Assembly (NCBI GenBank): GCA_964596645.1
Contig: CAZQVB010000055.1
Span: forward strand, 1-24,732
Reading direction: 5' to 3'
Source of the DNA: CAVQEK01 sp964596645
Lineage (GTDB): Bacteria > Bacteroidota > Bacteroidia > Cytophagales > Cyclobacteriaceae
Length of the DNA stretch: 24,732 nt
Of this stretch, positions 15,314-22,419 are shown in pieces (positions within the stretch are counted from its first letter, which is position 1; every line of letters begins with the position of its first letter). Position numbers and translations under genes: made by a program. The notes beneath the pieces are model-generated. The model worked only from the letters and a program-made list of their open reading frames with translations, was not told the DNA's origin and ran no database searches.

Positions 15314-15321
15314 CCCATCCG

Positions 15322-15879
15322 ATGGCCATGCAGAAGAAAATAATCCTCGACGAAAACCTCCTTCAGATCACCATCCAGCGGCTTTGTCATCAACTCATCG
15401 AAAACCACAATACCTTTTCCGACACGGTCATCATTGGGTTGCAGCCCCGCGGCATATATCTGGCCGAGCGCATACGGCACCAGCTGGAAGAAAACCTTAA
15501 AAAGAGCATTTACCTGGGCTATCTGGATACCACCTTTCATCGCGACGATTTCCGGAGGCGACAAATACCCATAAAAGCCAATGCCACCAAAATACCTTTT
15601 GTAGTAGAAGATAAGAATGTAGTGCTGGTCGATGACGTGCTGTATACAGGCCGCAGCGTACGCGCCGCTCTCGATGCCATGATGGCCTTTGGCAGGCCGC
15701 GCAGCGTAGAGCTGCTGGTGCTGGTAGACCGTATTTATACGCGCGAACTGCCCATAGAATCGCGCTATGTGGGGCGGCCGGTCAATACGATGCGGTCGCA
15801 GCGCATACTGGTGGAGCTGAAGGAGCAGGGTAAGGCTAACGATGGAATATGGCTAATCAATAATGTAGAGGCACAATGA
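15322..15879 (+). CDS. pyrR: PyrR-type regulator / uracil phosphoribosyltransferase
   Basis: 185 residues with the phosphoribosyltransferase fold. The PRPP-binding loop VLVDDVLYTGRSVRAA (101-116) is intact, as are IIGLQPRGIYLAERI and YLGYLDTTFHRDDF. The family converts uracil plus PRPP to UMP and, in Gram-positive bacteria, also binds pyr mRNA leaders. The start at 15322 (MAMQKK) is used; the in-frame ATG at 15328 is an alternative. The stop overlaps pyrB by 4 bp (ATGA), so they are translationally coupled. Upstream there are only 26 bp to the previous gene, with no room for a PyrR-binding attenuator in front of itself, so regulation may differ from the Bacillus model. Confidence 0.93.
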   Translation: MAMQKKIILDENLLQITIQRLCHQLIENHNTFSDTVIIGLQPRGIYLAERIRHQLEENLKKSIYLGYLDTTFHRDDFRRRQIPIKANATKIPFVVEDKNVVLVDDVLYTGRSVRAALDAMMAFGRPRSVELLVLVDRIYTRELPIESRYVGRPVNTMRSQRILVELKEQGKANDGIWLINNVEAQ

Positions 15880-16808
15880 CCAATCTAAGTGTGAACCATC
15901 TGCTGGGTATTCGAAATCTTACACCCGATGATCTACACCTGATTTACGAGACAGCCGATAATTTTAAAGAAGTAATCAACCGGCCCATCAAAAAAGTGCC
16001 TTCCCTGCGCGACGTCACCATCGCCAATGTGTTTTTCGAGAATTCTACCCGTACCCGTATTTCCTTTGAGCTGGCTGAGAAAAGGCTCTCAGCCGATGTG
16101 GTCAACTTCTCCTCATCCAGCAGCTCGGTAAAGAAAGGCGAAACACTACTCGATACGGTCAACAACATACTGGCCATGAAGGTAGACATGATCGTGATGC
16201 GCCACGCCAGCCCGGGAGCGCCGCACTTTCTGAGCCGCCACGTGAAGGCCAACATCATCAATGCCGGCGACGGCACACATGAGCACCCTACCCAGGCCCT
16301 GCTCGACACCTACAGCATGCGCCTGCGCCACAAGAAGGTGGAAGGGCTCAAGGTGGCCATCATCGGCGATATATTGCACAGCCGTGTGGCCCTGTCAAAC
16401 ATTTTTGCCTTGCAAAAGCTAGGCGCAGAGGTGATGGTGTGCGGCCCCAACACCCTCTTGCCAAAGTACATTGGCGAGCTGGGTGTGAAGGTAGAGCTCG
16501 ATGTATTCAAAGCGCTGCAATGGTGCGATGTGGCCAACGTGCTGCGGATACAACTGGAGCGGCAGCACATCAAGTATTTTCCCAGCCTCAGAGAGTATAC
16601 GCTCTACTTTGGCATCAACAAGGCCATGCTCGACCGCCTCGACAAGAAGATCACCATCATGCATCCCGGCCCCATCAATCGCGGCGTGGAGCTCAGCAGT
16701 GACGTGGCCGACTCGGAGCACTCCATCATTTTGGAACAAGTGGAAAACGGCGTCGCCATACGCATGGCCGTGCTGTACCTGTTGGCCGGCATGCCAGGAG
16801 AGATATAA
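15876..16808 (+). CDS. pyrB: Aspartate carbamoyltransferase catalytic subunit
   Basis: Condenses carbamoyl phosphate with L-aspartate to carbamoyl-aspartate, the committed step of pyrimidine synthesis. The 310-residue length is normal. Key sites are visible: FFENSTRTRISFE (STRTR, residues 57-61) binds carbamoyl phosphate, SSSSVKKGETLLDTVNN carries the mobile-loop lysine (Lys86/87), HEHPTQALLD (from 135) and HPGPINRGVE (263-272) complete the active site. It overlaps pyrR by 4 bp. No pyrI regulatory-subunit gene follows; the next gene converges from the other strand. Confidence 0.96.
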   Translation: MTNLSVNHLLGIRNLTPDDLHLIYETADNFKEVINRPIKKVPSLRDVTIANVFFENSTRTRISFELAEKRLSADVVNFSSSSSSVKKGETLLDTVNNILAMKVDMIVMRHASPGAPHFLSRHVKANIINAGDGTHEHPTQALLDTYSMRLRHKKVEGLKVAIIGDILHSRVALSNIFALQKLGAEVMVCGPNTLLPKYIGELGVKVELDVFKALQWCDVANVLRIQLERQHIKYFPSLREYTLYFGINKAMLDRLDKKITIMHPGPINRGVELSSDVADSEHSIILEQVENGVAIRMAVLYLLAGMPGEI

Positions 16809-16882
16809 GCCAACTTCAGCAGTGAGAGGACAGAATCTGCCCTCCTACGCATGCATCACCTGCCTTTTTCAGCCAATCACCA

Positions 16883-17908
16883 TCAGTCGCGCCGGCGAAT
16901 GCGCAACAGCCTTTGAATGATAATGTACGTGAGCGCTACAGTGAACAACCCTACCACTACAAAAATGATGATTTGCATGGTGGTGTAGTCAGTGGCCTCG
17001 CTGGTAGGCATGTCGGTGGTGCCGTCGTCTTGTCCAAGTGCATCAATGGGCATCAGCAGCTCATCTCCGCCTTCGCTGTGATAAGCGTCACTTACCGCAC
17101 CGGCAATGTGTGTGGGGGCTGAGGAGCTGTCTTGTACAAATGCCAGTATATCAAGTATTTGCTCAGTTTCCAGAAATTCATGTGAAGGCATCATCTCTTT
17201 AAAGTGCCCGCGCAAAAAGCGGGTATAGGCATCTCCACTTTGAAACATCTCCGTCGGGTTTTTGATAAATTCGACCAGCCAGGGCAGTGGCCTGCGATCA
17301 GTCACAGACGCCAACGCAGGCCCCTTCAGCCTTGTACAAAACTCATGACACTCGGCACACTGTGCAGCAAACAATTCCTTACCATTCAGTATACTTTGCA
17401 TGTCCGTTGGTATTTCCTCTTCATACGGCATGTCGTAGTAATTGGGCGCTGTATGGTCGGGCATGTCTTCTATAGCCGGCTGGGCTATCATGTAGTACTT
17501 CAGCGTAGAATCGTATTCCGGACGCGACTGCAGGTGTATGTAGGAAAGAATGTTAAGGATTTGATTTTCCGTCAGCTGGTCATCGTACTCCGGCATGTGC
17601 TTGTTGTCGTACTGCCGGTACAGGTATTGAGCGTATTCATCGCCACTGCGGATCACGGCAGGTGAGTTTTTTATAAAGGCAATAAGCCAGGGTATCGGCC
17701 TGCGGTCTGTTACGCTCGCCAGTGATGGGCCTATCATCTGCTTGCAAAATTCATGGCACATAGCACAATTTTTTGCAAACAGATGCTCACCCTCTGCCAG
17801 AGCTTCGGCAGAGTTTGGTAGCTGGTAGGTATTCTGCTGACTATGAGCAGGCAGTGAATGAATGATTACAAAAAGCAAAAAGCACAGTAAAAATTTTGAA
17901 TGGAGCAT
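16883..17908 (-). CDS. Membrane-anchored di-heme cytochrome c with duplicated domains
   Basis: Exported electron carrier of 341 residues. A signal peptide (FLLCFLLFVIIHSLPAHSQ) is followed by two homologous cytochrome c domains. Domain 1 (about 35-125) has the heme motif CAMCH (Cys48, Cys51, His52) and a likely axial Met105 (KHMPEY). Domain 2 (about 170-260) has CAECH (Cys184, Cys187, His188) and likely axial Met239/240 (EMMPSH). Both copies read CxxCHEFC and share ASVTDRRPxPWLxxFIK, so one arose by duplication. A low-complexity acidic linker and a C-terminal membrane helix (MQIIIFVVVGLFTVALTYII, about 309-333) follow, ending in a basic stop-transfer RIRRRD. It converges on pyrB. A partner membrane protein lies upstream on the same strand. 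Confidence 0.92.
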   Translation of the reverse strand: MLHSKFLLCFLLFVIIHSLPAHSQQNTYQLPNSAEALAEGEHLFAKNCAMCHEFCKQMIGPSLASVTDRRPIPWLIAFIKNSPAVIRSGDEYAQYLYRQYDNKHMPEYDDQLTENQILNILSYIHLQSRPEYDSTLKYYMIAQPAIEDMPDHTAPNYYDMPYEEEIPTDMQSILNGKELFAAQCAECHEFCTRLKGPALASVTDRRPLPWLVEFIKNPTEMFQSGDAYTRFLRGHFKEMMPSHEFLETEQILDILAFVQDSSSAPTHIAGAVSDAYHSEGGDELLMPIDALGQDDGTTDMPTSEATDYTTMQIIIFVVVGLFTVALTYIIIQRLLRIRRRD

Positions 17909-17972
17909 CGTTGGTTAGGTTATACTTTCAAAAATTTTATCAATACCGGAAGCGGGCCGGCATATACAATGA

Positions 17973-18012
17973 ACAGGCAAATTCTTATTTGTGTAAATAA
18001 AAACTTGCCTGT
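17973..18012. promoter_or_regulatory. 40-nt interrupted inverted repeat upstream of the cytochrome gene
   Basis: The outer arms ACAGGCAA (17973-17980) and TTGCCTGT (18005-18012) and inner arms TTATTT (17985-17990) and AAATAA (17995-18000) both pair perfectly, interrupted by unpaired ATTC and AAAC. It lies 65 bp before the cytochrome start codon, between the two minus-strand genes. It could be a terminator for the upstream gene (no clear U-tract), an operator, or an RNA processing site. Confidence 0.4.
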
Positions 18013-18025
18013 CATTATATAATGA
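18012..18025. promoter_or_regulatory. Perfect 14-bp palindrome next to the inverted repeat
   Basis: TCATTATATAATGA reads identically on both strands and begins at the last base of the inverted repeat. Its size and symmetry fit a dimeric regulator site, but no regulator gene is adjacent. Confidence 0.35.
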
Positions 18026-18071
18026 AACAATAACCTGGTAAGGTAGCTGTCGAAGCCGTTTCATTAACTCT

Positions 18072-18383
18072 TTAGGAGTGGTCGAGGTTTTTATAAATCC
18101 TCACCAGCACCGCACCAAATATCACCATGGTGCATAGCAGCACCACCGCCATCACTACTTCCACCGGGCCTATGCCCGAGTGGGGTGTTATCGTTGGTTC
18201 TTCTTCCTGGGCTACGGCCATGTTGCCTGCTGACTGAGCAGTTACAGCCAGTGTTGAGTACTGCAATTGCGGCAAAGCCTCAGAATGGGCATGTGCCGTT
18301 GCAGCATGAAAAGACAGGTACATGGTGCCAGCAAAAAGCAACATGAGCAACCTGGCAATATTTATTTTATGCAATGTTTTCAT
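18072..18383 (-). CDS. Small membrane protein upstream of the cytochrome gene
   Basis: 103 residues from the ATG at 18383. An in-frame start further upstream would give 135 residues but adds a charged, non-signal-like leader. A hydrophobic N-terminus (IARLLMLLFAGTMYLSFHA) looks like a signal peptide or first membrane segment, with a possible cut after the AHA repeats. A low-complexity middle leads to a second membrane segment (VEVVMAVVLLCTMVIFGAVL), ending in RIYKNLDHS. I do not recognise a family. The C-terminal single helix resembles that of the cytochrome downstream, and the same strand and 163-bp spacing suggest a shared membrane complex, which is inference only. Confidence 0.65.
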   Translation of the reverse strand: MKTLHKINIARLLMLLFAGTMYLSFHAATAHAHSEALPQLQYSTLAVTAQSAGNMAVAQEEEPTITPHSGIGPVEVVMAVVLLCTMVIFGAVLVRIYKNLDHS

Positions 18384-18656
18384 CGGTTGGCGGGTCGTTG
18401 GTTCTTTTTCATAAACAGTACTCCGGTCAAATTGTTGGCCGGCGCGTTTCAGCCATATCCCTCTGCTGCGTTGCCCCAAATCTCCTGAAAGTCCGTTCTG
18501 AAGCTGTCGAAGCTCTCACTGTGTAAATAACGCCACACGCTTGGCAGCGGTTGCCTCAGTCTCCATTACTGGCGAACACTGAAATCCGTGTAAAATCCGG
18601 CACTGCTGCAGTGGCCGGGCATTTGCAAAGGATTGGAGCAGCAGAAACGACTCGTT

Positions 18657-19394
18657 ATGATAGTGCGCGAACGGCCTTCAGGGGTGTCCATTATTTTTCA
18701 AAGAAATCACGCCTTGCTGGCTGGTGAACTGGCCATGGCCATACACGAAAATTACCGGCCCCCGCGCTGGACGGAAACCCTCACCGCCATCGTGGAGCAC
18801 GATGACGGCCAGCGCGACTGGCAATACAAAAACCATCTGTCGGAGGAGGGGAGGCCATTGGATTTTACAGAATACTCCTACGACTTGCAACAGGCAAAAC
18901 GGGTAGTGACCGAAGCATCGCATAAGTCGCAGTGGATCACAATGATGGTATCCATGCACGTGTCGGCTTTATACAGTGAGGTGGAAAATCAGTCGCCGGC
19001 GCTTCGGCAGTTTCTTGAAGAACAGAAAAATTTGCAGGCCAAATTGGGCAAGCGCCTTCAGTTGGGAGAAGACCGGCGGTGGCATTATTATCAATTCTTA
19101 CGCTGGTGCGATGAGTGCTCGCTGATACTTTGCCAGGGCCGGTATGAGAAAAACCAGGGAAAAGTAAAGATCGGCAAGCTCGGTGTGGGCCTGCCGCTGT
19201 CGCATCTGTACCATTACCAAACCGGTGAGATGAGTGTGGAGCCATGGTGCTTCGCCAGGGATGAGTTTGAAGTGACTGCCGAAATATTCTCGCTGAAGCA
19301 GAAGACCTTCAACTCTGATCAGGAGCTGAAAAAGAAGATAGAAGAAACCGTGCCGGAACAGCGCGTGTGGACATTCAAACGAACAAAACAATGA
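18657..19394 (+). CDS. DUF3891 family protein
   Basis: 245 residues from the ATG at 18657. A TTG at 18633 is in frame, but family members begin near MIVR. The sequence follows the DUF3891 pattern: a conserved His in FQRNHALLAGELA (His18), EHDDGQRDW (His48, Asp49, Asp50), GRPLDFTE, and the MVSMHVSALY segment (His101). The retained His/Asp residues suggest a metal site resembling the HD superfamily, but no activity is established for the family that I can name. The stop codon overlaps the next start by 4 bp (ATGA at 19391-19394), so translation is coupled. First gene of a three-gene set with an SbnA/CysK-like protein and a flavoprotein. Confidence 0.8.
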   Translation: MIVRERPSGVSIIFQRNHALLAGELAMAIHENYRPPRWTETLTAIVEHDDGQRDWQYKNHLSEEGRPLDFTEYSYDLQQAKRVVTEASHKSQWITMMVSMHVSALYSEVENQSPALRQFLEEQKNLQAKLGKRLQLGEDRRWHYYQFLRWCDECSLILCQGRYEKNQGKVKIGKLGVGLPLSHLYHYQTGEMSVEPWCFARDEFEVTAEIFSLKQKTFNSDQELKKKIEETVPEQRVWTFKRTKQ

Positions 19395-19789
19395 ACAGTC
19401 ATACATCAAAATCAGGAATAGAAGCCACCATAGGCGGCACAGCTGTCACTATGCTTCACCGGCTTTGCCCGGAGTATCCCATTCATATATCCGCCAAGCT
19501 GGAAGGCAACAATCCCGGTGGCAGCCTCGACGATCGTACAGCTTCCGTACTGTTAAAAAAAGCTTTTGAGCAGGGCCAGATTCACAAAGACTCAACCGTA
19601 ATATACCAGGGATCTTGGTCGCTGGCGGTATCCTTGTCCCAGCTATGTCTGCTTCACGGGCTGAAGATCATCATCATCACCGACCCGGAGGTGAATCCTT
19701 CTATGGAAAAGCTGTTGCGTGGCTATGGCGCTCTGGTAGTGAAGGTGGGCTATGGCCAGAGCAAGAGCACCTACGTACAGGCTCAATAG
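19391..19789 (+). CDS. SbnA/CysK-like protein, N-terminal part; catalytic lysine replaced
   Basis: N-terminal half of a fold-type II PLP-enzyme homologue (cysteine synthase / N-(2-amino-2-carboxyethyl)-glutamate synthase SbnA). The loop that normally reads NPGGSxKDR reads NPGGSLDDRT here (residues 41-50), so the PLP-binding lysine is Asp47. Lys to Asp needs two base changes, so a single read error is unlikely. The substrate loop (usually STSGNLG) is QGSWSLA (73-79). Framework such as LKIIIITDPEVNPSMEKLLRG is kept. Translation ends early at VQAQ, stop, because of a frameshift near 19775-19790; the rest continues in another frame. The ATG overlaps the DUF3891 stop by 4 bp. Likely a pseudoenzyme or a decaying gene. 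Confidence 0.75.
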   Translation: MNSHTSKSGIEATIGGTAVTMLHRLCPEYPIHISAKLEGNNPGGSLDDRTASVLLKKAFEQGQIHKDSTVIYQGSWSLAVSLSQLCLLHGLKIIIITDPEVNPSMEKLLRGYGALVVKVGYGQSKSTYVQAQ

Positions 19790-20348
19790 CCTTTGCAAGA
19801 CCATTAAAAATAGCTTTTGTCCGGCAGATATGGAGCAAGAGGCGCGCGCAGAGGTGATGCGCCACATATGGCAGGAGATCAGCACAACCTTGTCAACCCC
19901 TCCCGACTACCTGTTTGTTTATTGCCAGAATGAGGGCGCGCAACAGGCACTCATGGCGGTGGCTGAGGAGCTGCCGGTAAAAATTTGCGCCGTGTCCTCT
20001 AAAAATTACAGCTCTGCCGCCTCAGTGAATGAAAGAAAATTGTCACAAAATCTGTACGAAACACTTGTGCTCGATGACCGTGAAGCCGCCATGGGCTGTC
20101 ATCAACTGTTGCGGCGCGAAGCCTTGCTCGGCGGACCGGGTACAGGGGCTGTGGTGTCTGCCCTCGTGCACATGGCGCCGCACTTAGAGCCACAGGCGTA
20201 CTGTGTGCTGATATGCCCCGACCGTGGAGAGCGCTTTATCGACACCATCTTCAATCACTCCTGGCTCAAGCAAAATCTTGGTCTAAGCGAAGCAGACCTT
20301 CACGCGCCAATGCATGAGCCACGCACTTCTTTCATGAAACAAATCTGA
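19752..20348 (+). CDS. SbnA/CysK-like protein, C-terminal part (after frameshift)
   Basis: C-terminal half in the shifted frame. Its apparent first ATG is not a real start; sequence continuous with the N-terminal half begins near RLNSLCKTIKNSFCPA. The family core is recognisable: PPDYLFVYCQNEGAQQALMA where active enzymes have a glycine-rich TTG loop for the PLP phosphate (here QNEG), LDDREAAMGCHQLLRREALL, GGPGTGAVVSA in place of GGSTG, and a well-kept CPDRGERFIDTIFNHSWL near the end. Loss of cofactor loops alongside good framework conservation argues for a repurposed fold, although mere decay is possible. The end is 5 bp before the next start. Confidence 0.7.
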   Translation: MARARAPTYRLNSLCKTIKNSFCPADMEQEARAEVMRHIWQEISTTLSTPPDYLFVYCQNEGAQQALMAVAEELPVKICAVSSKNYSSAASVNERKLSQNLYETLVLDDREAAMGCHQLLRREALLGGPGTGAVVSALVHMAPHLEPQAYCVLICPDRGERFIDTIFNHSWLKQNLGLSEADLHAPMHEPRTSFMKQI

Positions 20349-20353
20349 GTCTA

Positions 20354-22222
20354 ATGGAGCGATCGGGATCGGGTACGAATACGAGCTATATTGCCATCAT
20401 AGGCGGTGGGCCAAAGGGCCTCTTTGCATTGGAGCGTCTGCTGGCAGAGCTGAAAGAAACAGGGGTAAAGCAGCCTGTGGAAATTCATGTCTACAACAAA
20501 AACCAATTCTTTGGTGCCGGGGAGATATACAGGCCCGATCAGCCTCACTATTTATCTATGAACATTACGGATGCGGAGATTGACATCTGGCGAAAGGAAC
20601 CACCCGAGCCGGTGGTGAACCAGTGCACAACGTTTAAGCAATGGTGTGCCCGGAAAGGGCTGAGCGACTTGAGCAAATTGAACAGTGGGTTCTCGCCCAG
20701 GGCGGTCATCGGTGAATATTTGGAGCAGGGATTCGACAAGCTGGTGGAACATGCCCCGATCAACATGTCTGTACATAAATTGATGGAAGAAGTCAGCGGC
20801 TTAGAGGCTATAGAAGGTGGTTATCGCACTATCAGCGCTTCAAAGCAACATCAGCGTCTGGTGTATGCCCACATTATGTTGGCCACCGGCCACCCATGCC
20901 GCAAGTTGAGCACCAAAGAAAAAAAATACGAATCATATACTCCAGATGCTCCATCCCCATTTATCCCATTTATTTATCCGGTAGAGCAATGCCTGGCCGA
21001 TATACCTGCCGGTGCGGTAGTGGGCATAAAAGGAATGGGGCTTACGTTTGTAGACGCAGTACTGGCCCTTACACAAGGGCGTGGTGGTACGTTCGATACC
21101 GGTCCGGATGGGCAGCTGGTATACCTGAATAGCGGTAAAGAACCAGGGCTCATCTTGCCATACTCCAAAAGTGGCATACCCATGATCGGCCGCTGGCAGC
21201 GCATGCCACCCGACCCGGATGATCTGCGCTTTTTTACGTCGGCAGCCGTTCAGCAGATACAAGAGGAACACGAGAAAATTGATTTTGAGCAGCACCTCTG
21301 GCCACTGCTACAGCAAGAGTTTTCTTATCAATACTATCGCCGCTTGTTTGCAGCACATAGCTTTGACATGGCGCATGGCAATGAAGGGGATTTTCACTGG
21401 TTCAGTGAGCAAATCAATATTTTCCATGACAGATTTCCAGAAGTACCCAGATTTTCTTTATCAGATTTCCTGCATCCCATGCAAGAACTTCACTCAGAGC
21501 GTAGTGATGCCTTGCACGATGCGGTGGTGCAATACATCAGCCGGTGCAATGCCGATATGGAAGCCAGCGCGCCCGGTCGTCCTTCGCCTTTGCTTGCTTT
21601 GGTGAGAACCTGGGACTTGGCCAACCCCGTATTTGCGCGTGTGTATAATTTTGGGGGATTGACGCCAGATTCTCAAAAACATTTCGACAGTAAATATTTC
21701 GGTCTGTTCAACCGGATCACCTATGGCCCACCGCTGCACAATATGAAAAAGGTGGCTGCGCTGGCAAAAGCAGGTATTATTCATTTTGGCTTGGCAGCCG
21801 GTGGTGAAGAGGAGTATAAACCCGGCGAAGGCCGCTTTGTACTTCGTAGCAGCCGCGTGAAAGAGCAGCACCATCTGGATTATTTGGTCGATGCGCGTAT
21901 ACCCAAGGTGCGCTTTCAAGATGATGATGAAGGCCTTTATCATCAGTTGTTGCAGCAGGGCGATATCCGGCTTTTCACCAATACCTACATCGACGGCAGT
22001 GCCTACACGCCCGGCGGTGTTGAGGTAACGCCCGAGGGCAGCGCCGTGAATAGTGAAGGACAGATCAATGAACATCTTGGTTTAGTCGGCACCCCCACGG
22101 AAGGCACCACCTTCGACAACGATGCCCTCTCGCCCTATCGCAACAACCTCGCTGTGCCCTGGGCCAAAAGGGTTGCTCACGCATTGTCTAAGCAACCACA
22201 GAAACACGCCACGTTGGCATAA
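20354..22222 (+). CDS. FAD/NAD(P)-binding flavoprotein
   Basis: 622-residue flavoprotein of the FAD-NAD(P)-binding type (NAD_binding_9-like). The N-terminal FAD fingerprint YIAIIGGGPKGLFALERLL (GxGxxG at residues 17-22) is followed by an ATG-type motif (MLATGHP) and a second nucleotide-binding segment, GAVVGIKGMGLTFVDAV. SKSGIPMIGRWQRM and VYNFGGLTP are also present. The length is normal and the frame is intact. The start codon lies 5 bp after the SbnA-like gene, so it is the third gene of this operon. It probably oxidises or reduces a small substrate with NAD(P)H, but the substrate is unknown. No membrane segment or signal peptide is seen. Confidence 0.82.
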   Translation: MERSGSGTNTSYIAIIGGGPKGLFALERLLAELKETGVKQPVEIHVYNKNQFFGAGEIYRPDQPHYLSMNITDAEIDIWRKEPPEPVVNQCTTFKQWCARKGLSDLSKLNSGFSPRAVIGEYLEQGFDKLVEHAPINMSVHKLMEEVSGLEAIEGGYRTISASKQHQRLVYAHIMLATGHPCRKLSTKEKKYESYTPDAPSPFIPFIYPVEQCLADIPAGAVVGIKGMGLTFVDAVLALTQGRGGTFDTGPDGQLVYLNSGKEPGLILPYSKSGIPMIGRWQRMPPDPDDLRFFTSAAVQQIQEEHEKIDFEQHLWPLLQQEFSYQYYRRLFAAHSFDMAHGNEGDFHWFSEQINIFHDRFPEVPRFSLSDFLHPMQELHSERSDALHDAVVQYISRCNADMEASAPGRPSPLLALVRTWDLANPVFARVYNFGGLTPDSQKHFDSKYFGLFNRITYGPPLHNMKKVAALAKAGIIHFGLAAGGEEEYKPGEGRFVLRSSRVKEQHHLDYLVDARIPKVRFQDDDEGLYHQLLQQGDIRLFTNTYIDGSAYTPGGVEVTPEGSAVNSEGQINEHLGLVGTPTEGTTFDNDALSPYRNNLAVPWAKRVAHALSKQPQKHATLA

Positions 22223-22419
22223 AAACATAATGCTTTTCTTGGCATTCCATTTTCTTGTACCGCGCAGGTATTCGTATGTTCCAAGGCTTCTTTTTCTTTT
22301 CTTATACAGCCAGCATCACCCCAGGCAGATCAACATTGCAGGAGCAGTGGTAGCGAATGAATTTTATTCACTCATGTTTGTGGAAAGATGGGTGTCGCTG
22401 CATCTTGTTTGAAAAAAAC

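Noticed and set aside
19752..19754. ATG at 19752 as a real start for a separate gene
   Set aside because: It lies inside the coding region of the SbnA-like N-terminal half, and the downstream sequence is the missing C-terminal half of the same family.
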